The translations under genes and the position numbers were made by a program. 64,000 nt of DNA from Rhabdochlamydiaceae bacterium. GTDB lineage: Bacteria; Chlamydiota; Chlamydiia; Chlamydiales; Rhabdochlamydiaceae. Under the pieces are notes generated by a model. It saw nothing but the letters and a program-made list of their open reading frames with translations, did no database searches and had not been told where the DNA came from. Shown piece by piece: positions 31,127-43,000 of this stretch (position 1 is the first letter of the stretch; each line of letters opens with the position of its first letter). The stretch lies in the NCBI GenBank assembly GCA_019745395.1, contig JAIETG010000008.1, positions 62,001-126,000 on the forward strand, read 5' to 3'.

Positions 31127-32185
31127 ATGAGACTGTACAGAAAATCTATGTTGTTTTGCATCGCAGGGGGTTTTGGTGTAGTAAACGCACAAGAAACTAG
31201 TAAGGAACTCTCTGAATTTTCAGGTTTAAAAGAAAAAACATCTTATCACGTTCGTATTTCTGCCGATTATTTGTATTGGAAGCTTAGTGAAGATATTCCC
31301 TCTATAGGCAATTGCACAACTTCTGATACGACTCTTGGTTTAAATGATACAGCGATCACTAATGTTTTTAGTGGCAGCAGTGTCCCTATTTCTATAAACC
31401 CTGGCTACAAAAGTGGTTTTCAAATAGGACTTGGATATGATGTGCAAGGATGGGATGCTTGGAATATCGTGGCCGGATACTCATGGTATCAAAATAAGAG
31501 CTCAAACTCTATTACTGCACCAAGTAATCAATCTTTTGTAATCGGTAGCGTATTTACTCCTACTAAATTTGATGGAAGACTGATTTTAACGCAGGATCTT
31601 TTTTCTTCTTTTTCGTTTGATTACAACTCTGTATTCCTAGCCTTGAAAAAGGAAATCTCTGTCAAAAACTTGGAAGCCGGTATAGAAATGGGGCTTCGAG
31701 CTCTTTGGATGGGGCAGAAATTAGACATTACTTCTCCATCTCTTTCCTATATTGTCCCCTCTTCTTCTTTTTTTGTTGTAAATGAAGGGCCTTTTGTTTC
31801 AGGAATACAGCAAAAGTCTTGGGGTATCGGACCTCAATTTAGCTTAAATGCAAACTGGATTTTGCCTTATAACTTGAAAATTTTAGGGAGCTTAGGATTT
31901 AGTACTCCCTATACTCAGTATACTACCCAAAAAAGTTTTGCAGCTACTTTTGAATCTAGAGTTAACACTTCCGTCCCATCTTACAGTACATTGCGGGCGA
32001 TTACTGAAACTTCTTTAGGATTAGGATGGGATATGTTTTTTGGGGCAAATCACTCCTATTATTTGAATTTGGCCGCAAGCTATGATTTCAATGTGTTTTG
32101 GAACTATACGTCGATAGGAAATATGGACACAACAGGGAATGTGTATTTACAAGGGCTCAATTTAAAAGCTCAGTTTGGTTTTTAA
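31127..32185 (+). CDS. MOMP-like outer membrane beta-barrel protein (Legionella/Lpg1974-type)
   Basis: 352 residues. Signal peptide with cleavage after VNA (residue 21). The mature protein opens with ISADYLYWKL at 44-53, the ADxLYWK hallmark of the Legionella-type major outer membrane protein family that is widespread in environmental chlamydiae. Alternating hydrophobic strands follow, and the chain ends LKAQFGF, a terminal Phe typical of BAM-inserted outer membrane barrels. Only one Cys is visible in the mature protein, near residue 63, so it is not a Cys-rich MOMP. RBS AAGGGG lies at 31114-31119. It probably forms a porin. Its place inside the array could mean a shared surface role, or merely a gene trapped by duplications; it has its own promoter. 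Confidence 0.82.
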   Translation: MRLYRKSMLFCIAGGFGVVNAQETSKELSEFSGLKEKTSYHVRISADYLYWKLSEDIPSIGNCTTSDTTLGLNDTAITNVFSGSSVPISINPGYKSGFQIGLGYDVQGWDAWNIVAGYSWYQNKSSNSITAPSNQSFVIGSVFTPTKFDGRLILTQDLFSSFSFDYNSVFLALKKEISVKNLEAGIEMGLRALWMGQKLDITSPSLSYIVPSSSFFVVNEGPFVSGIQQKSWGIGPQFSLNANWILPYNLKILGSLGFSTPYTQYTTQKSFAATFESRVNTSVPSYSTLRAITETSLGLGWDMFFGANHSYYLNLAASYDFNVFWNYTSIGNMDTTGNVYLQGLNLKAQFGF

Positions 32186-32247
32186 CGAAGATATATAGAA
32201 AAACTAGGCGATAGATAACCTTTTAGGGTCTGTTGTCAGAGGCGTAC

Positions 32248-35200
32248 ATGAAAACGATATTTTGGCCATTGATGTCCTGTTGTGCTTTTTTTTCTATGTG
32301 CTCAGAGATGTGTTTTTCTTTGCCGATAGATCCTCAGATCATTTCTGGAAGCGCTGAAATTCAGAAAATAGACTCTCGTACGATGGAGATTCGTCCATCG
32401 GACCAAGCGATCTTACAGTACAAAGATTTCCAGATCGGGTCTCAAGAAAAATTGCGCTTTGTCCAAAACTCTTCTAAATCTTGTGTATTAAATCGTATTA
32501 CGGGAGAAAATCCCTCGCAAATTTTAGGCTCGCTCCAGAGCAACGGCAAAGTGTTCCTCGTAAATCCCAACGGGATCTATTTCGGTCCTGATAGTAAAGT
32601 ACATGTGGGATCTTTGATCGCATCCACTTTGGATATGGCAGATGAAGATTTTTTACAGGAAAAATACCGGTTTACCTTATCTCACGCAAAAAGCTCTTCT
32701 ATCGTAAACGAAGGCCTTTTATCCTCTGCCGAGGGCTCCATTGTTTTACTGTCGCCTGAAATTCGAAACTTAGGTCACATCCAAGCAAAAGCTGGGACTA
32801 TACTACTGGCATCTGGAGAGCATGTCACTCTAGATTTTACAGGAGATGGCCTCATCCAGTTTTCTGTAGATGGGAGTTTGAAAGAATCCTTGATCGAACA
32901 TTTAGGGGAGCTTCAAGGCGCCATCGTTTCTATCAAACTGCCTACTGCGCGAAAAGCTATTACAGAAATTGTCAATATGGATGGAGTTCAAGAGGCTGAG
33001 CTATTTGTTGAAGAAAATGGAGTGATCAAATTCACCTCTGCATCACAAATCAAGGCACAAAAAGTACATGTAGAAGGTTCTCAAATTTCCGTTGAAGGCA
33101 GTATCGATGCAACGGACAACTTAGATAAAGGGGGCGAAGTTCATCTTTTTGGTAAAGACATTTTTCTCCAAGGAGCTCGGATTGATGCCTCTGGTCTAAT
33201 AGGTGGAGGGGAAGTTTTGATTGGAGGGCAGTTTCAGGGGAAAGGAAATACTGCTTATGCTTCTCAAGTCATCATGGATGAAAGGTCTAAAATTTATGCG
33301 GATGCAATACATGAGGGAGATGGAGGGCTTGTGGTCTTATGGTCGCAAGATCAGACTCTTTTTGATGGGAAGATTTATGCACGCGGAGGATCTCTTGCAG
33401 GTAACGGAGGTCTTGTAGAAACTTCTAGTCGAGAAGGACTCGGCAGTGAGCATGGTAGTGTAGATACCTCTGCACCTTTAGGTATACTTGGAGAGTGGCT
33501 GCTAGATCCTATGTTTCTTTGGATTGGATCCTCGTATCCAACATGTAGTCCTTCTACAGGTAGCTGCACTTCTAGCTGCACGTATACTAGTAATAACAAT
33601 ACGTGCTCTATTAGCCCAAGCGCTTTTACAAGTTCAAATAGTACTGTAACGATACAGGCAATGTATCAAATCACCGTCAGCGCAGCTATTTCGATGACTC
33701 ACTCTGGTGCAGGGATTACTTTTGCAGGATGTTCTTGTCCAAGTGGGACTTCTCCTTCAGCCACCCCTTGTCAGTACCCGAATTACACACCTCCTAATTG
33801 CTCCAACAGCCCATCGCTATATATTAATAGCGATATTACAACTCAAGGAGGACCTATAAGTGCGCCGTCTAATATGTCCATTACTTTAAGCGGCAATAGG
33901 ACAATTACTAGCAATAATGCTAATATAACGCTATATCAGTTGCAGGGCAGTTCCCTAACTTTAAATGCAGGCACTGGTAACGTGACGATTACCTCTGAGT
34001 TTAGTGGCCCGCAATCCCTTACTGTGAATAGTGCTAATCAGGTTATAACGACAGGATTTCAAACAGCAGGAGGGGCTTTTTCTTGTCCTAACTCTACTTT
34101 GATTGCTTCAGGAACCATAACTGCCAATGGTGGTATTTCTCTCGGGAATATACAGAGTAACGGAACTCTTGCAAGTTTGAATTTAAAAGCAGGAGGAAGT
34201 GCAGTCTCTTTTTCTTCTGTAGGAAATTCTAATCAATTTTCAAACTTTAGTGTTAGTGCAGGTACTATTACCAGTAGCTCGACAGTGAACACTTCCAGTA
34301 GTATTACCTATAGTGCATCGAGCTCTTCATTATCCGGAAATCTGACCTCTGGGGCCATTACTTTAGGTGGAGCTTTTAACACCTCTGGGGCCATTACTTT
34401 ATCAGCTCCAGTTACGATTAACTCTTCGGGAGCAAGCTTTTCGGGCAATTTCATCTTTGGAAGTACAGTTAATGGCCCCGGACCTCTTACCCTTAACGAA
34501 GGGACCTTTGTTTTTAACGGTCCTGTGGGCAGTTCTGCGAATCTTTCAAGTTTTACTCTAGCCTCAGGTACTATTACTACATGGCCAAGCAGCATAGCAG
34601 CTACAGGAGCTATGACCTTTACTCCAGATATCACTTTACCGGGAATTCTCAGTTTGACAGGTGGCACGATTGCCTTTACAAACACGCCCACTGTTGGGGG
34701 GGATCTCACTTTGAGTGGAGGGAACAATACTTTTGCAGACACCGTGGTTCTATCCAATTCTTCCGTGCTAAATTTGACAGGCACAACCACCACTTTTGCA
34801 AGTACTATTGATGGTGGTGGTGCGCTGAATCTGAATGGAGGATCCTTTAGTTTTGGTGGGAATGTTGGAAGTGGCTCTTCCCTTGCAAGTTTTTCTTTAG
34901 GCTCATCTAGCAGTATCAGTCAATGGCCCGATAGCATTATAACGACGGGACCTTTAAGTTTTAATCCAGATATTTCCATCCCTCAAGACGTATCGCCTTT
35001 TTTGACAGGTTCTCCGATTACGTTTGCAGGCACTGTTAATGGTCCTGGAGGATTAAGCTTTGATCTAGGGAATGTAGTTTTTGATGCATCTGTTGGATCA
35101 ACGAAAAAGCTATTTAGCGTAACGGTATCAGCAGATAGCGCTATTACCACTTGGCCTAATGTTCTAAGAGTGCAAAACTTGATTTTTGCAGACCCTGTTG

Positions 35201-38200
35201 TCGTTAGCTCAGGAGAAACTTCTGATTTGAGTTGCGATAGTATTAGATTCAACAGCACTGTCGATGGACCCGGGTCCCTTATTCTTAGTGGGGCCGTTAG
35301 TTTTACAGGAGCTGTCGGAAGTGGTTCGTCCCTTGCAAGTTTTTCTTTAGATTCTGGTTCTATTGAGTCTTGGCCAAGTAGTATTACAACGCAGGGGGAG
35401 ATAAGCTTTACTCCATCTGTTGCTATCAATGAGGGCTTAACTTGTACCTTGACTGGTGGTACTATTACATTTGCCTCAAGTGTCGATGGCCCAGGAGGGC
35501 TTATTTTAAACGGGCCCTCTAGTTTTAATGCTCCTGTTGGAGCCGTTGCCCTTGCGAATTTTTCTCTAGCTTCTGGCTCTATCACGACTTGGCCGAGTAG
35601 CATATCTGCAAAAGTTTTGAGTTTTACGCCAAATGTTAGTATTCCTGAAAGTATTCCCCAAGGATCTAGCTCTAATATGTATACTCTGACAGGAACCACT
35701 TCTATTACTTTTAATGGTACCGTTGAAGGCCCAGGTAATCTTACTCTGAATGGAGGAGATATCATTTTTGCAGGGAATGTCGGTGATAGTTCTTCACTCT
35801 CAAGCTTATTTGTTGCTACAGGAAATGTTTTTACATGGCCGAGTATCATGGAAGCTGGAACTATGAGTTTTCCATCGGGGATTACAGTTACAGGCGATCC
35901 CATTTTAACAAGTACAACTTCCACCACTTTTACAGGGACTCTAGATGGGACTGGAAGTCTTACTCTCAATGGAAATTCTGGGAGCATCACGTTTAATGGT
36001 GCTGTAGGGTCTAACTTCGCTTTAGAGAACCTTCAAATCAACTCGGCTTCTAGCGTTGCTTTTGCAAGTACTCTGAGTGGATCTAGCAGCGTTGTTATTC
36101 AAGGAGTTTCTGATACTATTAGTTTTGATAGCGCAGTTGGTGCATCAGCTCCTCTATCAAGTCTTTTAGCTACCTCAACAAATGGGCCGATTACTTTCGC
36201 AACGAGTCTAGATGTATCTGGAAGTGTTATAATCAATGGAAATTCTGGGACTGTAGCTTTTAATGGCGCAGTTGGAGAGATTACATCTGCAACCAGCTTT
36301 CAAGTTAATTCGGCTTCGAGCGCCAATTTTGCAGGAAATATTTCAGCAGGCACTATTTCGATAACGCCTATTGTGAACTTTACTGGTGTATCTAATTTGA
36401 CAGGTCCTACTTCCATTAGTTTTGGAAACGCTATCAGTGGACCTGGATCTCTTACTTTAACGGGAGGCTCTATTACTTTTGGTGGGGTAATAAGTGACCT
36501 TTCGAGCTTCTCGTTGGCTTCAACAACAACTTCTATTACAACTTGGCCAAGCAGCATTACAACGAAGGGCCTATTAAATCTGACTCCTGGTGTGGTATTT
36601 AATGGTTCGATGACTCTTAGTTCGATGAGTGGCCCTATTACTACCAGCACAATCGATGGCAATGAATCTCTCACGATCAATGCAGGAACGGGATATTTTT
36701 CTGTAGGCTCTATCGGAACGACAGCGGCTATGGGGCAAATAGAGCTGACTGCTAATGCCCAATCTTTTATCCAATCGATTGTCACGCAATCTCAGCCTAT
36801 TACTGTAAATGCTTCTACTCTTTTAACGTCGACCTCTATCATAGATTCGACCGACGGAGGTGTCGCCGCAGGAGCTGCCATTACTCTTGGTTCCATAGGG
36901 GCTAATTCTACGGGGATGAGCGCTGAAACTCTAACGATCAATGCCACAAGTTTGGGGGAAGGCCACCTCATTACTCTCAACGGAGAGCTTGGAGGTGGAT
37001 CAAATCCTCTAGGAGCTTTGACCATTCAAGGATCCTCTGCTACTTCCTTAGTGGATATAGCAAGCTCTATTTCTACTAATAGTATTGTTGGAGGATCTGG
37101 GGGCGTCATTACTATAGAACCCCAGATTACTCTAACTGGACCTAGTACCATGAGTACTATAGCAGCAAACTCTCCCGGAGCTGCTATTTCTTTACCAGAT
37201 GTTTTAGCGGATAATTTACAGACCTTGGTACTTCTTTCAGGAACGAGTTCTACTTCTGTTGGAAGCTTAGGAAGTTCTTCTCAAGCGATGGGGGCTGTAA
37301 GCTTGACCGGAGGTATAATTACTATAAATGGGTCTGTAACTGCAGCGGGAGCTATTGGGTCTTTATCGATTACCAATTCCGGAGCTTTGGATATCCAATC
37401 AGGAGATGTCTCTTTAACAGGAAGCTTTATCCAACAAGGTGGGGGGGGTGTTACTTTAGGAAGTTCGATTACAGCTGGAGCTTCCATTTCCTTTGTAAAT
37501 GCAATCTCTCTGACAAACGATTTGAGTCTCTATGGAGCTGGAGGCATTACTTTAAGTAGTACTGTAGATGGGGGGCAGAGTTTAATCCTGGATGGACAAA
37601 CTGAAGATGTGATTTTACAAAATTCCCTAGGACATACTACTCCTTTAACGGCTTTAAATATTAACGGAAGTGGCAATAGGGTATTTATTGCAAGTGAGGT
37701 GCAGGTAGCAGGTCCGATTAATATTTATCTTCCAGAAGCTATGGTTTTTACGGGAAATGTTTCTTTCATCAATCCTTCCACGAATGATCTGATGAATTTG
37801 ACGACAAATAGGGTCAATGGACAAGGTAGGGGAGCCCAAACTCTCACAATTCAAGCAGGAGCAGAATCGACTGTGGATTTGGGCCCTTCTGGATTTCAAA
37901 CTGCTTTAGGAGAGGTCCAAGTAACTTGTGGAACTTTTCGAGTTTGGGGAATTCGTACCGATGGAGATCCTATCTCGATTACAGCAGACACTGCTCTAAG
38001 AGTTTCTTCTGTTATTTTAGATACGACGAATAACGGGCTTGCAGCAGGAGCTAATATTACCTTTTCCAGCACTGTGGACTCGGATCCTACTTTAGAGGAT
38101 CATAATAGTCTTACGCTAATGGCCGGAAGTGGATCGATCTCTCTGCCTGCAATTGTCGGAAGTGTCGATCCATTGCAGTCTCTTAGCGTGTTATCTGCAA

Positions 38201-40041
38201 GTGGGGTTGCTATTCAAAGTGTGACTGCAGTAGATGCAATTTCCATCCCTCAGCAGATCACTTTGTCGCAGACTCCGCTCACAACGTTTACTTCTCAAGA
38301 TCATGGAGATATTGTTTTAGGTTCTATAGATGGTCTAGCTGAGGGCATTCACAGTCTTACAGTTAGTACTAAAGGGTCAGGCGAGATCACTTTAGGGGTA
38401 ATTGGAAGCGGCACTGCTTTAGGCCAAGTTATCGTTGCCACAGGCAATCAAACCTCCATCCATAGTATTAAAACTACAGATATCATCACGATCACAACCC
38501 CTATTGTTCTTTTAGACTCAAGCACGCTCAATACCACAGTACAAAGCCCAACAGGCGCTATGATTACTTTGGGGCGGATCGATGCCATCACTACAGGTGA
38601 GCAAACTCTTACCATCAATGCAGGATCTTCAGAAGTATTGCTTCAAGGAAATATAGGAACTCTGGCATCACCGGGGAATTTCGATGTAACAGGAAGTATT
38701 ATATCTTTTGATAACGCATCCGTTTATACCGCAGGGACGCAGCAGTATAATGGGTCGATTGAAATCGCTCAAAATATAGCCTTTCGATCTCAAGGGGACA
38801 TCACGTTTAATGGTTCGCTAGATCCTATTTCCGGAACCCCTAATCTTTATGTTTATCCAGCAGGAGGAACTTTAACCTTTGTAGACTCTGTTGGAGATGC
38901 TCCTTTTGGTGATGTCGCAGTCTATAATGCAAATACTTTTATAGGACATAAGATCTTTGCAAGTACCTTAACTGTGGCTGGAGGGCTCCCGACCATTTAT
39001 CTAGAAGATGATGTTTTTCTTTCGGGAGATGGAGGCATTAGACTTGATGGAGGACCGATCTTTTTAGGAGGGACTATCGATGCTTCCTTTCTTTTTCATA
39101 GGGCAAAAGGAAACATCAGTAATATTGGATCTCCTTGTACTATTACAAATACGGGCAACAGTTTTTTAGATTTAAATTATTTCAATGCCATCCAAGGAAA
39201 TGTGGGGTCGGAATCTAGTCCTATAGAGCTTAATACCGCGCATTTGATCATTGTAGGAGCAGAATCTCGTGCCGATTTTATCGGCACTCCTAACCACGAT
39301 TTTGTGCATTTAGTCCATTTTAATGCTCCTTGTATTGTGACATTTAATGGTGTAACCATTGTCAATTGCAATCCGACTTCTTTTGATGTTCACGCCTTTT
39401 TCAATACTCTTCCCAAGGATCTTTTTTACTTGCCCGGTACCTATTCTTCTTGGGATAATCTTTCTAATATAGAATATTTCGAGCAAGAGCCTGTATATCT
39501 CGGGGAAAATCCGAGAGATCGCAAAATGTTTTATTTAAGAGCAGGGTGTCCTTATGAACATGCTATGTTGCCGGGTGAATTTCCCTTTGGGCCTTTAGCT
39601 TTTATGATAGATGATGTGAAAATGAAACCCGTTATAGAATTTGTTAACAGTTCCTTTACTCCATCAATGCCTTTAGAAACTGTTGTTACTCAGGAAGAAA
39701 CCGCAGAGTTGGTTTTATCATCTTCCACTTTTTCTTTCCCAGAAAGGCTCTTTGTTCCTTTAAAGACCGTAGAGCTTTTTGCCACGTTGAAAGAAAAAAC
39801 AGGATCTGTTCTCGAATCGTTTGTTGAAGAAAAAAAGATGGTAATCTTAAAGGAAATCTTGTTAAAAGCGAACTCTTTAGAGTGTTTGGTAGAAAAAGAT
39901 CCTATTTTTATACCAACAATAGTAGAACTGAAAGAAAGAGGGCGTCCAGAAATAGAACTTGTCGATTGGGAATATTTAATGGATTTTTCAGAAGAAGTAT
40001 CATTGCTTGAACTTATGGGAATAGAGAGTGTTCAAAAATAA
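32248..40041 (+). CDS. A2: giant TPS-domain exported protein with C-terminal extension
   Basis: 2597 residues from ATG 32248. The frame is open upstream to a TTG at 32233, but AGAGG at 32239-32243 and the signal peptide favour the ATG. TPS domain with NRITGENPSQILG and NPNGI, WLLDP near residue 417, then a CxxxxxxC-type Cys-rich insert. The body consists of repeats of about 70 residues built on GPGSLTLNGG, VGSSSSLSSF and a Trp-Pro element (TTWPSSI, seven variants). The A-type cap LPKDLFYLPGTYSSW is followed by about 180 extra residues, Glu/Lys-rich and less repetitive, ending in WEYLMDFSEE near the C-terminus. It carries 7-G and 8-G tracts. Confidence 0.9.
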   Translation: MKTIFWPLMSCCAFFSMCSEMCFSLPIDPQIISGSAEIQKIDSRTMEIRPSDQAILQYKDFQIGSQEKLRFVQNSSKSCVLNRITGENPSQILGSLQSNGKVFLVNPNGIYFGPDSKVHVGSLIASTLDMADEDFLQEKYRFTLSHAKSSSIVNEGLLSSAEGSIVLLSPEIRNLGHIQAKAGTILLASGEHVTLDFTGDGLIQFSVDGSLKESLIEHLGELQGAIVSIKLPTARKAITEIVNMDGVQEAELFVEENGVIKFTSASQIKAQKVHVEGSQISVEGSIDATDNLDKGGEVHLFGKDIFLQGARIDASGLIGGGEVLIGGQFQGKGNTAYASQVIMDERSKIYADAIHEGDGGLVVLWSQDQTLFDGKIYARGGSLAGNGGLVETSSREGLGSEHGSVDTSAPLGILGEWLLDPMFLWIGSSYPTCSPSTGSCTSSCTYTSNNNTCSISPSAFTSSNSTVTIQAMYQITVSAAISMTHSGAGITFAGCSCPSGTSPSATPCQYPNYTPPNCSNSPSLYINSDITTQGGPISAPSNMSITLSGNRTITSNNANITLYQLQGSSLTLNAGTGNVTITSEFSGPQSLTVNSANQVITTGFQTAGGAFSCPNSTLIASGTITANGGISLGNIQSNGTLASLNLKAGGSAVSFSSVGNSNQFSNFSVSAGTITSSSTVNTSSSITYSASSSSLSGNLTSGAITLGGAFNTSGAITLSAPVTINSSGASFSGNFIFGSTVNGPGPLTLNEGTFVFNGPVGSSANLSSFTLASGTITTWPSSIAATGAMTFTPDITLPGILSLTGGTIAFTNTPTVGGDLTLSGGNNTFADTVVLSNSSVLNLTGTTTTFASTIDGGGALNLNGGSFSFGGNVGSGSSLASFSLGSSSSISQWPDSIITTGPLSFNPDISIPQDVSPFLTGSPITFAGTVNGPGGLSFDLGNVVFDASVGSTKKLFSVTVSADSAITTWPNVLRVQNLIFADPVVVSSGETSDLSCDSIRFNSTVDGPGSLILSGAVSFTGAVGSGSSLASFSLDSGSIESWPSSITTQGEISFTPSVAINEGLTCTLTGGTITFASSVDGPGGLILNGPSSFNAPVGAVALANFSLASGSITTWPSSISAKVLSFTPNVSIPESIPQGSSSNMYTLTGTTSITFNGTVEGPGNLTLNGGDIIFAGNVGDSSSLSSLFVATGNVFTWPSIMEAGTMSFPSGITVTGDPILTSTTSTTFTGTLDGTGSLTLNGNSGSITFNGAVGSNFALENLQINSASSVAFASTLSGSSSVVIQGVSDTISFDSAVGASAPLSSLLATSTNGPITFATSLDVSGSVIINGNSGTVAFNGAVGEITSATSFQVNSASSANFAGNISAGTISITPIVNFTGVSNLTGPTSISFGNAISGPGSLTLTGGSITFGGVISDLSSFSLASTTTSITTWPSSITTKGLLNLTPGVVFNGSMTLSSMSGPITTSTIDGNESLTINAGTGYFSVGSIGTTAAMGQIELTANAQSFIQSIVTQSQPITVNASTLLTSTSIIDSTDGGVAAGAAITLGSIGANSTGMSAETLTINATSLGEGHLITLNGELGGGSNPLGALTIQGSSATSLVDIASSISTNSIVGGSGGVITIEPQITLTGPSTMSTIAANSPGAAISLPDVLADNLQTLVLLSGTSSTSVGSLGSSSQAMGAVSLTGGIITINGSVTAAGAIGSLSITNSGALDIQSGDVSLTGSFIQQGGGGVTLGSSITAGASISFVNAISLTNDLSLYGAGGITLSSTVDGGQSLILDGQTEDVILQNSLGHTTPLTALNINGSGNRVFIASEVQVAGPINIYLPEAMVFTGNVSFINPSTNDLMNLTTNRVNGQGRGAQTLTIQAGAESTVDLGPSGFQTALGEVQVTCGTFRVWGIRTDGDPISITADTALRVSSVILDTTNNGLAAGANITFSSTVDSDPTLEDHNSLTLMAGSGSISLPAIVGSVDPLQSLSVLSASGVAIQSVTAVDAISIPQQITLSQTPLTTFTSQDHGDIVLGSIDGLAEGIHSLTVSTKGSGEITLGVIGSGTALGQVIVATGNQTSIHSIKTTDIITITTPIVLLDSSTLNTTVQSPTGAMITLGRIDAITTGEQTLTINAGSSEVLLQGNIGTLASPGNFDVTGSIISFDNASVYTAGTQQYNGSIEIAQNIAFRSQGDITFNGSLDPISGTPNLYVYPAGGTLTFVDSVGDAPFGDVAVYNANTFIGHKIFASTLTVAGGLPTIYLEDDVFLSGDGGIRLDGGPIFLGGTIDASFLFHRAKGNISNIGSPCTITNTGNSFLDLNYFNAIQGNVGSESSPIELNTAHLIIVGAESRADFIGTPNHDFVHLVHFNAPCIVTFNGVTIVNCNPTSFDVHAFFNTLPKDLFYLPGTYSSWDNLSNIEYFEQEPVYLGENPRDRKMFYLRAGCPYEHAMLPGEFPFGPLAFMIDDVKMKPVIEFVNSSFTPSMPLETVVTQEETAELVLSSSTFSFPERLFVPLKTVELFATLKEKTGSVLESFVEEKKMVILKEILLKANSLECLVEKDPIFIPTIVELKERGRPEIELVDWEYLMDFSEEVSLLELMGIESVQK
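37441..37448 (+). repeat. 8-G homopolymer inside A2
   Basis: Eight G follow GGT and encode part of QQGGGGV in frame. A shorter run of seven G occurs at 34696-34702 in the same gene. Confidence 0.8.
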
Positions 40042-43000
40042 AAATACCTATCTCCGTATTTTTTCTAGCCTGATATCATTCAGTGCAGCTACTTGTTTTG
40101 GTATGCCGACAAATCCTGAAATTTATTCAGGAACCGCAGAAGTGCAGCATATCGATCCGCATACGATGCAGATCAAATCATCAGACCAAGCCATCTTGCA
40201 CTACAAAGATTTTTCTGTTGGAAAAACAGAGAAAGTGCGCTTTATTCAAAACTCTTCTAAATCTTGCGTATTAAATCGTATTACGGGAGAAAATCCCTCT
40301 CAAATCTTAGGATCGCTCGAGAGTAACGGGAAAGTGTTTCTCGTAAACCCTAACGGGATTTATTTTGGTCCTAATAGTAAAGTAGATGTTGGATCTTTGA
40401 TCGCATCCACTTTAGATATAGCAGATCAAGATTTTTTACAGCAAAAGTACAAGTTTACCTTATCACAGGGAAAAAGCTCTTCGATTGTAAACGAAGGCCT
40501 TTTATCCTCTGCTGAGGGCTCCATTGTTTTATTAGCGCCTGAAATTCGAAACTTAGGTCATGTGCAAGCAAAAGCAGGTACTGTATTGCTGGCATCTGGA
40601 GAGCATATCACATTAGATTTTACCGGAGATGGCCTCATTCAGTTTTCTGTAGAGGGAAGTCTTAAAGATGCTTTGATCGAGCATGCAGGGGATATTCAAG
40701 GCGCAATTGTTTCTATGAAGCTGCCCATGGCTAAAAAAGCCATTACAGAAATTGTCAATATGGATGGCGCCCAAGAGGCGGAAGTGTTCATTGAAGAAAA
40801 TGGCGTGATCAAATTTGCACAAGCCTCATCAACACAAGCCAAGAGTGTTCAGGTAGAGGGTTCTCAAATTTCGGTTCAAGGCTCTATCGATGCAACAAAT
40901 ACTCAGGATATAGGCGGCAAAGTTCATCTTTTTGGAAAAGATATCTTGCTACAAGGAGCTTTGATAGATAGCTCAGGTCTCCTAGGTGGAGGAGAGGTTC
41001 TGATTGGAGGAGAGTTTCAAGGTAAAGATACAACTGCCTACGCCTCTAAAGTCCTCATGGATGCAAATACGGAAATCAGAGCCAATAGTATAGAGGAAGG
41101 AAATGGAGGTCTTGTAGTTCTTTGGTCCCAAGATCAAACCCTTTTTGATGGAAAGATTTTTGCTCAAGGGGGCTCGTTAAGTGGAGCTGGAGGACTCGTT
41201 GAAACTTCGAGTAAGGGGGCTTTAGGGATACAAACAGGCCAAGTTGATGCAACATCTGTCCATGGAAAGATGGGAACTTGGTTATTAGATCCTTATAACA
41301 TTGTAATTAACTCGGGAAGCTCTACCGATTCTTGTTATACTGATCAAAGTTGTAGTTGTACTTCGAGTTATTGTTACGTTAGTAGTAGTACTATTAATAA
41401 TTCCTTAACTCCAATTAGTCTAAAAGCTAGCTATATAAGAAATGATGTCGCGATAAATATGGTAAATAGCAATGTCGGAATTACGTTTTCAGGTTGTACA
41501 ACTTGCGTGTCTAGTAATCTTTGCACTTTGAGCTGGGATGTTACGACAAATGGAGGAGATGTTGTATTTCAGAATTTTCATGTCTCTCAATTTCCTTGTA
41601 CCATTAACACAAATGGTGGAGACATAAATTATGTGAATTCCATTCTTACCGCATATTCTGCTAATGAAAGTTTGAATGCCAATGGCGGAAATATTACGTT
41701 TGACAGTACATCCCAGTTCATTGTGAATAACAATTTTTCGGTCAAGAGTTCCAATGGAACGATTTCTATGCCAAACGTATCTACAGCTTCAACTTACCCT
41801 TCTGCTTTAACGGTTAACGCAGGCAGTGGATCTGTAACACTTAATACTACTGCGTCTTTAACTAGCATAGCAATTACTGCAGGCAATGTCTATTCAACAG
41901 GAATGAGCACTAAAGGATCTGCTGGAATCTCGCTGTCTTCAGGTAGTACTTTTGTTGTGAGTCCCTCTTCGGTAACAATAAATACGAGCGCCGGAAACGG
42001 GCCTATTACTTTAGGGTCTGTAAGTGCTAGTGGAAAGACTATAACTTTGCAAAGTGGAACGGGTGCTATCAATATAACAGGAACTGTAACTGCCGCAAAT
42101 TTTAATTACGGGACTCCTTCTAGTTTAACAGTGGGTTCTTTGTACTTAAATCCCTCTAGTATCTTGATTGACGTTCCTTTGACTATACCAGCCAGTGGTT
42201 CAACATTTTCTTCCACAGGAGGAGATGTTACGTTAAACAGTACTCTTACTCCTAGTGTTGCCGGGGCAGCGCTTACAGTATCTTCAAGTTCAGGCAACAT
42301 AACGGTCTCAAATTTTGACAGTAGTAGTAATCCTTTTGGAGATGTGTCCATTACAGGGGCCACTATTACTTTAGGTTCGGGCCTGGTTTCTAATGGCAAC
42401 GTAACCATAGCCAACTCATCTCCGTTTTCATTGACAGCAGGAGATATTTCTGCAGATGGAAGCTTTTCTCAAACAGGATCTGGCGCTGTTTCTTTAAGCA
42501 ACAATATTTCAGCAAATAGCATTAATTTTAACTCTGCTGTTACTTTGTTAACAAATCAGATTTTGACAGGAACCTCTTCCATTACTTTTGCAAGCTCAGT
42601 AGATGGACCTGGAAGTCTTACTATTAATGGAAATTCCGGTTCAGTAAATTTTAATGCTGATGTAGGTTCTTCTACTGTTTTATCAAGTCTTCAAATCAAC
42701 TCTGCATCTGCTGTTGTTTTTTCTGGAGATATTTCAGCGACAAATATTTCGATCATACCTAGTGTAAGTTTGACTAGCACTTCTAGTGTAACGGGCAGTT
42801 CTATTACATTTGGAAGCACCATCAACGGACCTGGAAGTCTGATTCTAAGAGGTAGTGTCACTTTTTCGGGAGATGTGGGAGATAGCACCGCCCTTTCAAA
42901 TTTTTCTCTTGCATCAGGATCCATTAGCATGTGGCCGAGCAATATTACCGCTGCAACACTCTCCTTTACTCCAGCGATGACAATTGCTTCAGGCCAAACT

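Noticed and set aside
32233-32247. Upstream TTG start of A2
   Set aside because: The ATG at 32248 has AGAGG at a proper distance and starts directly with the signal peptide.
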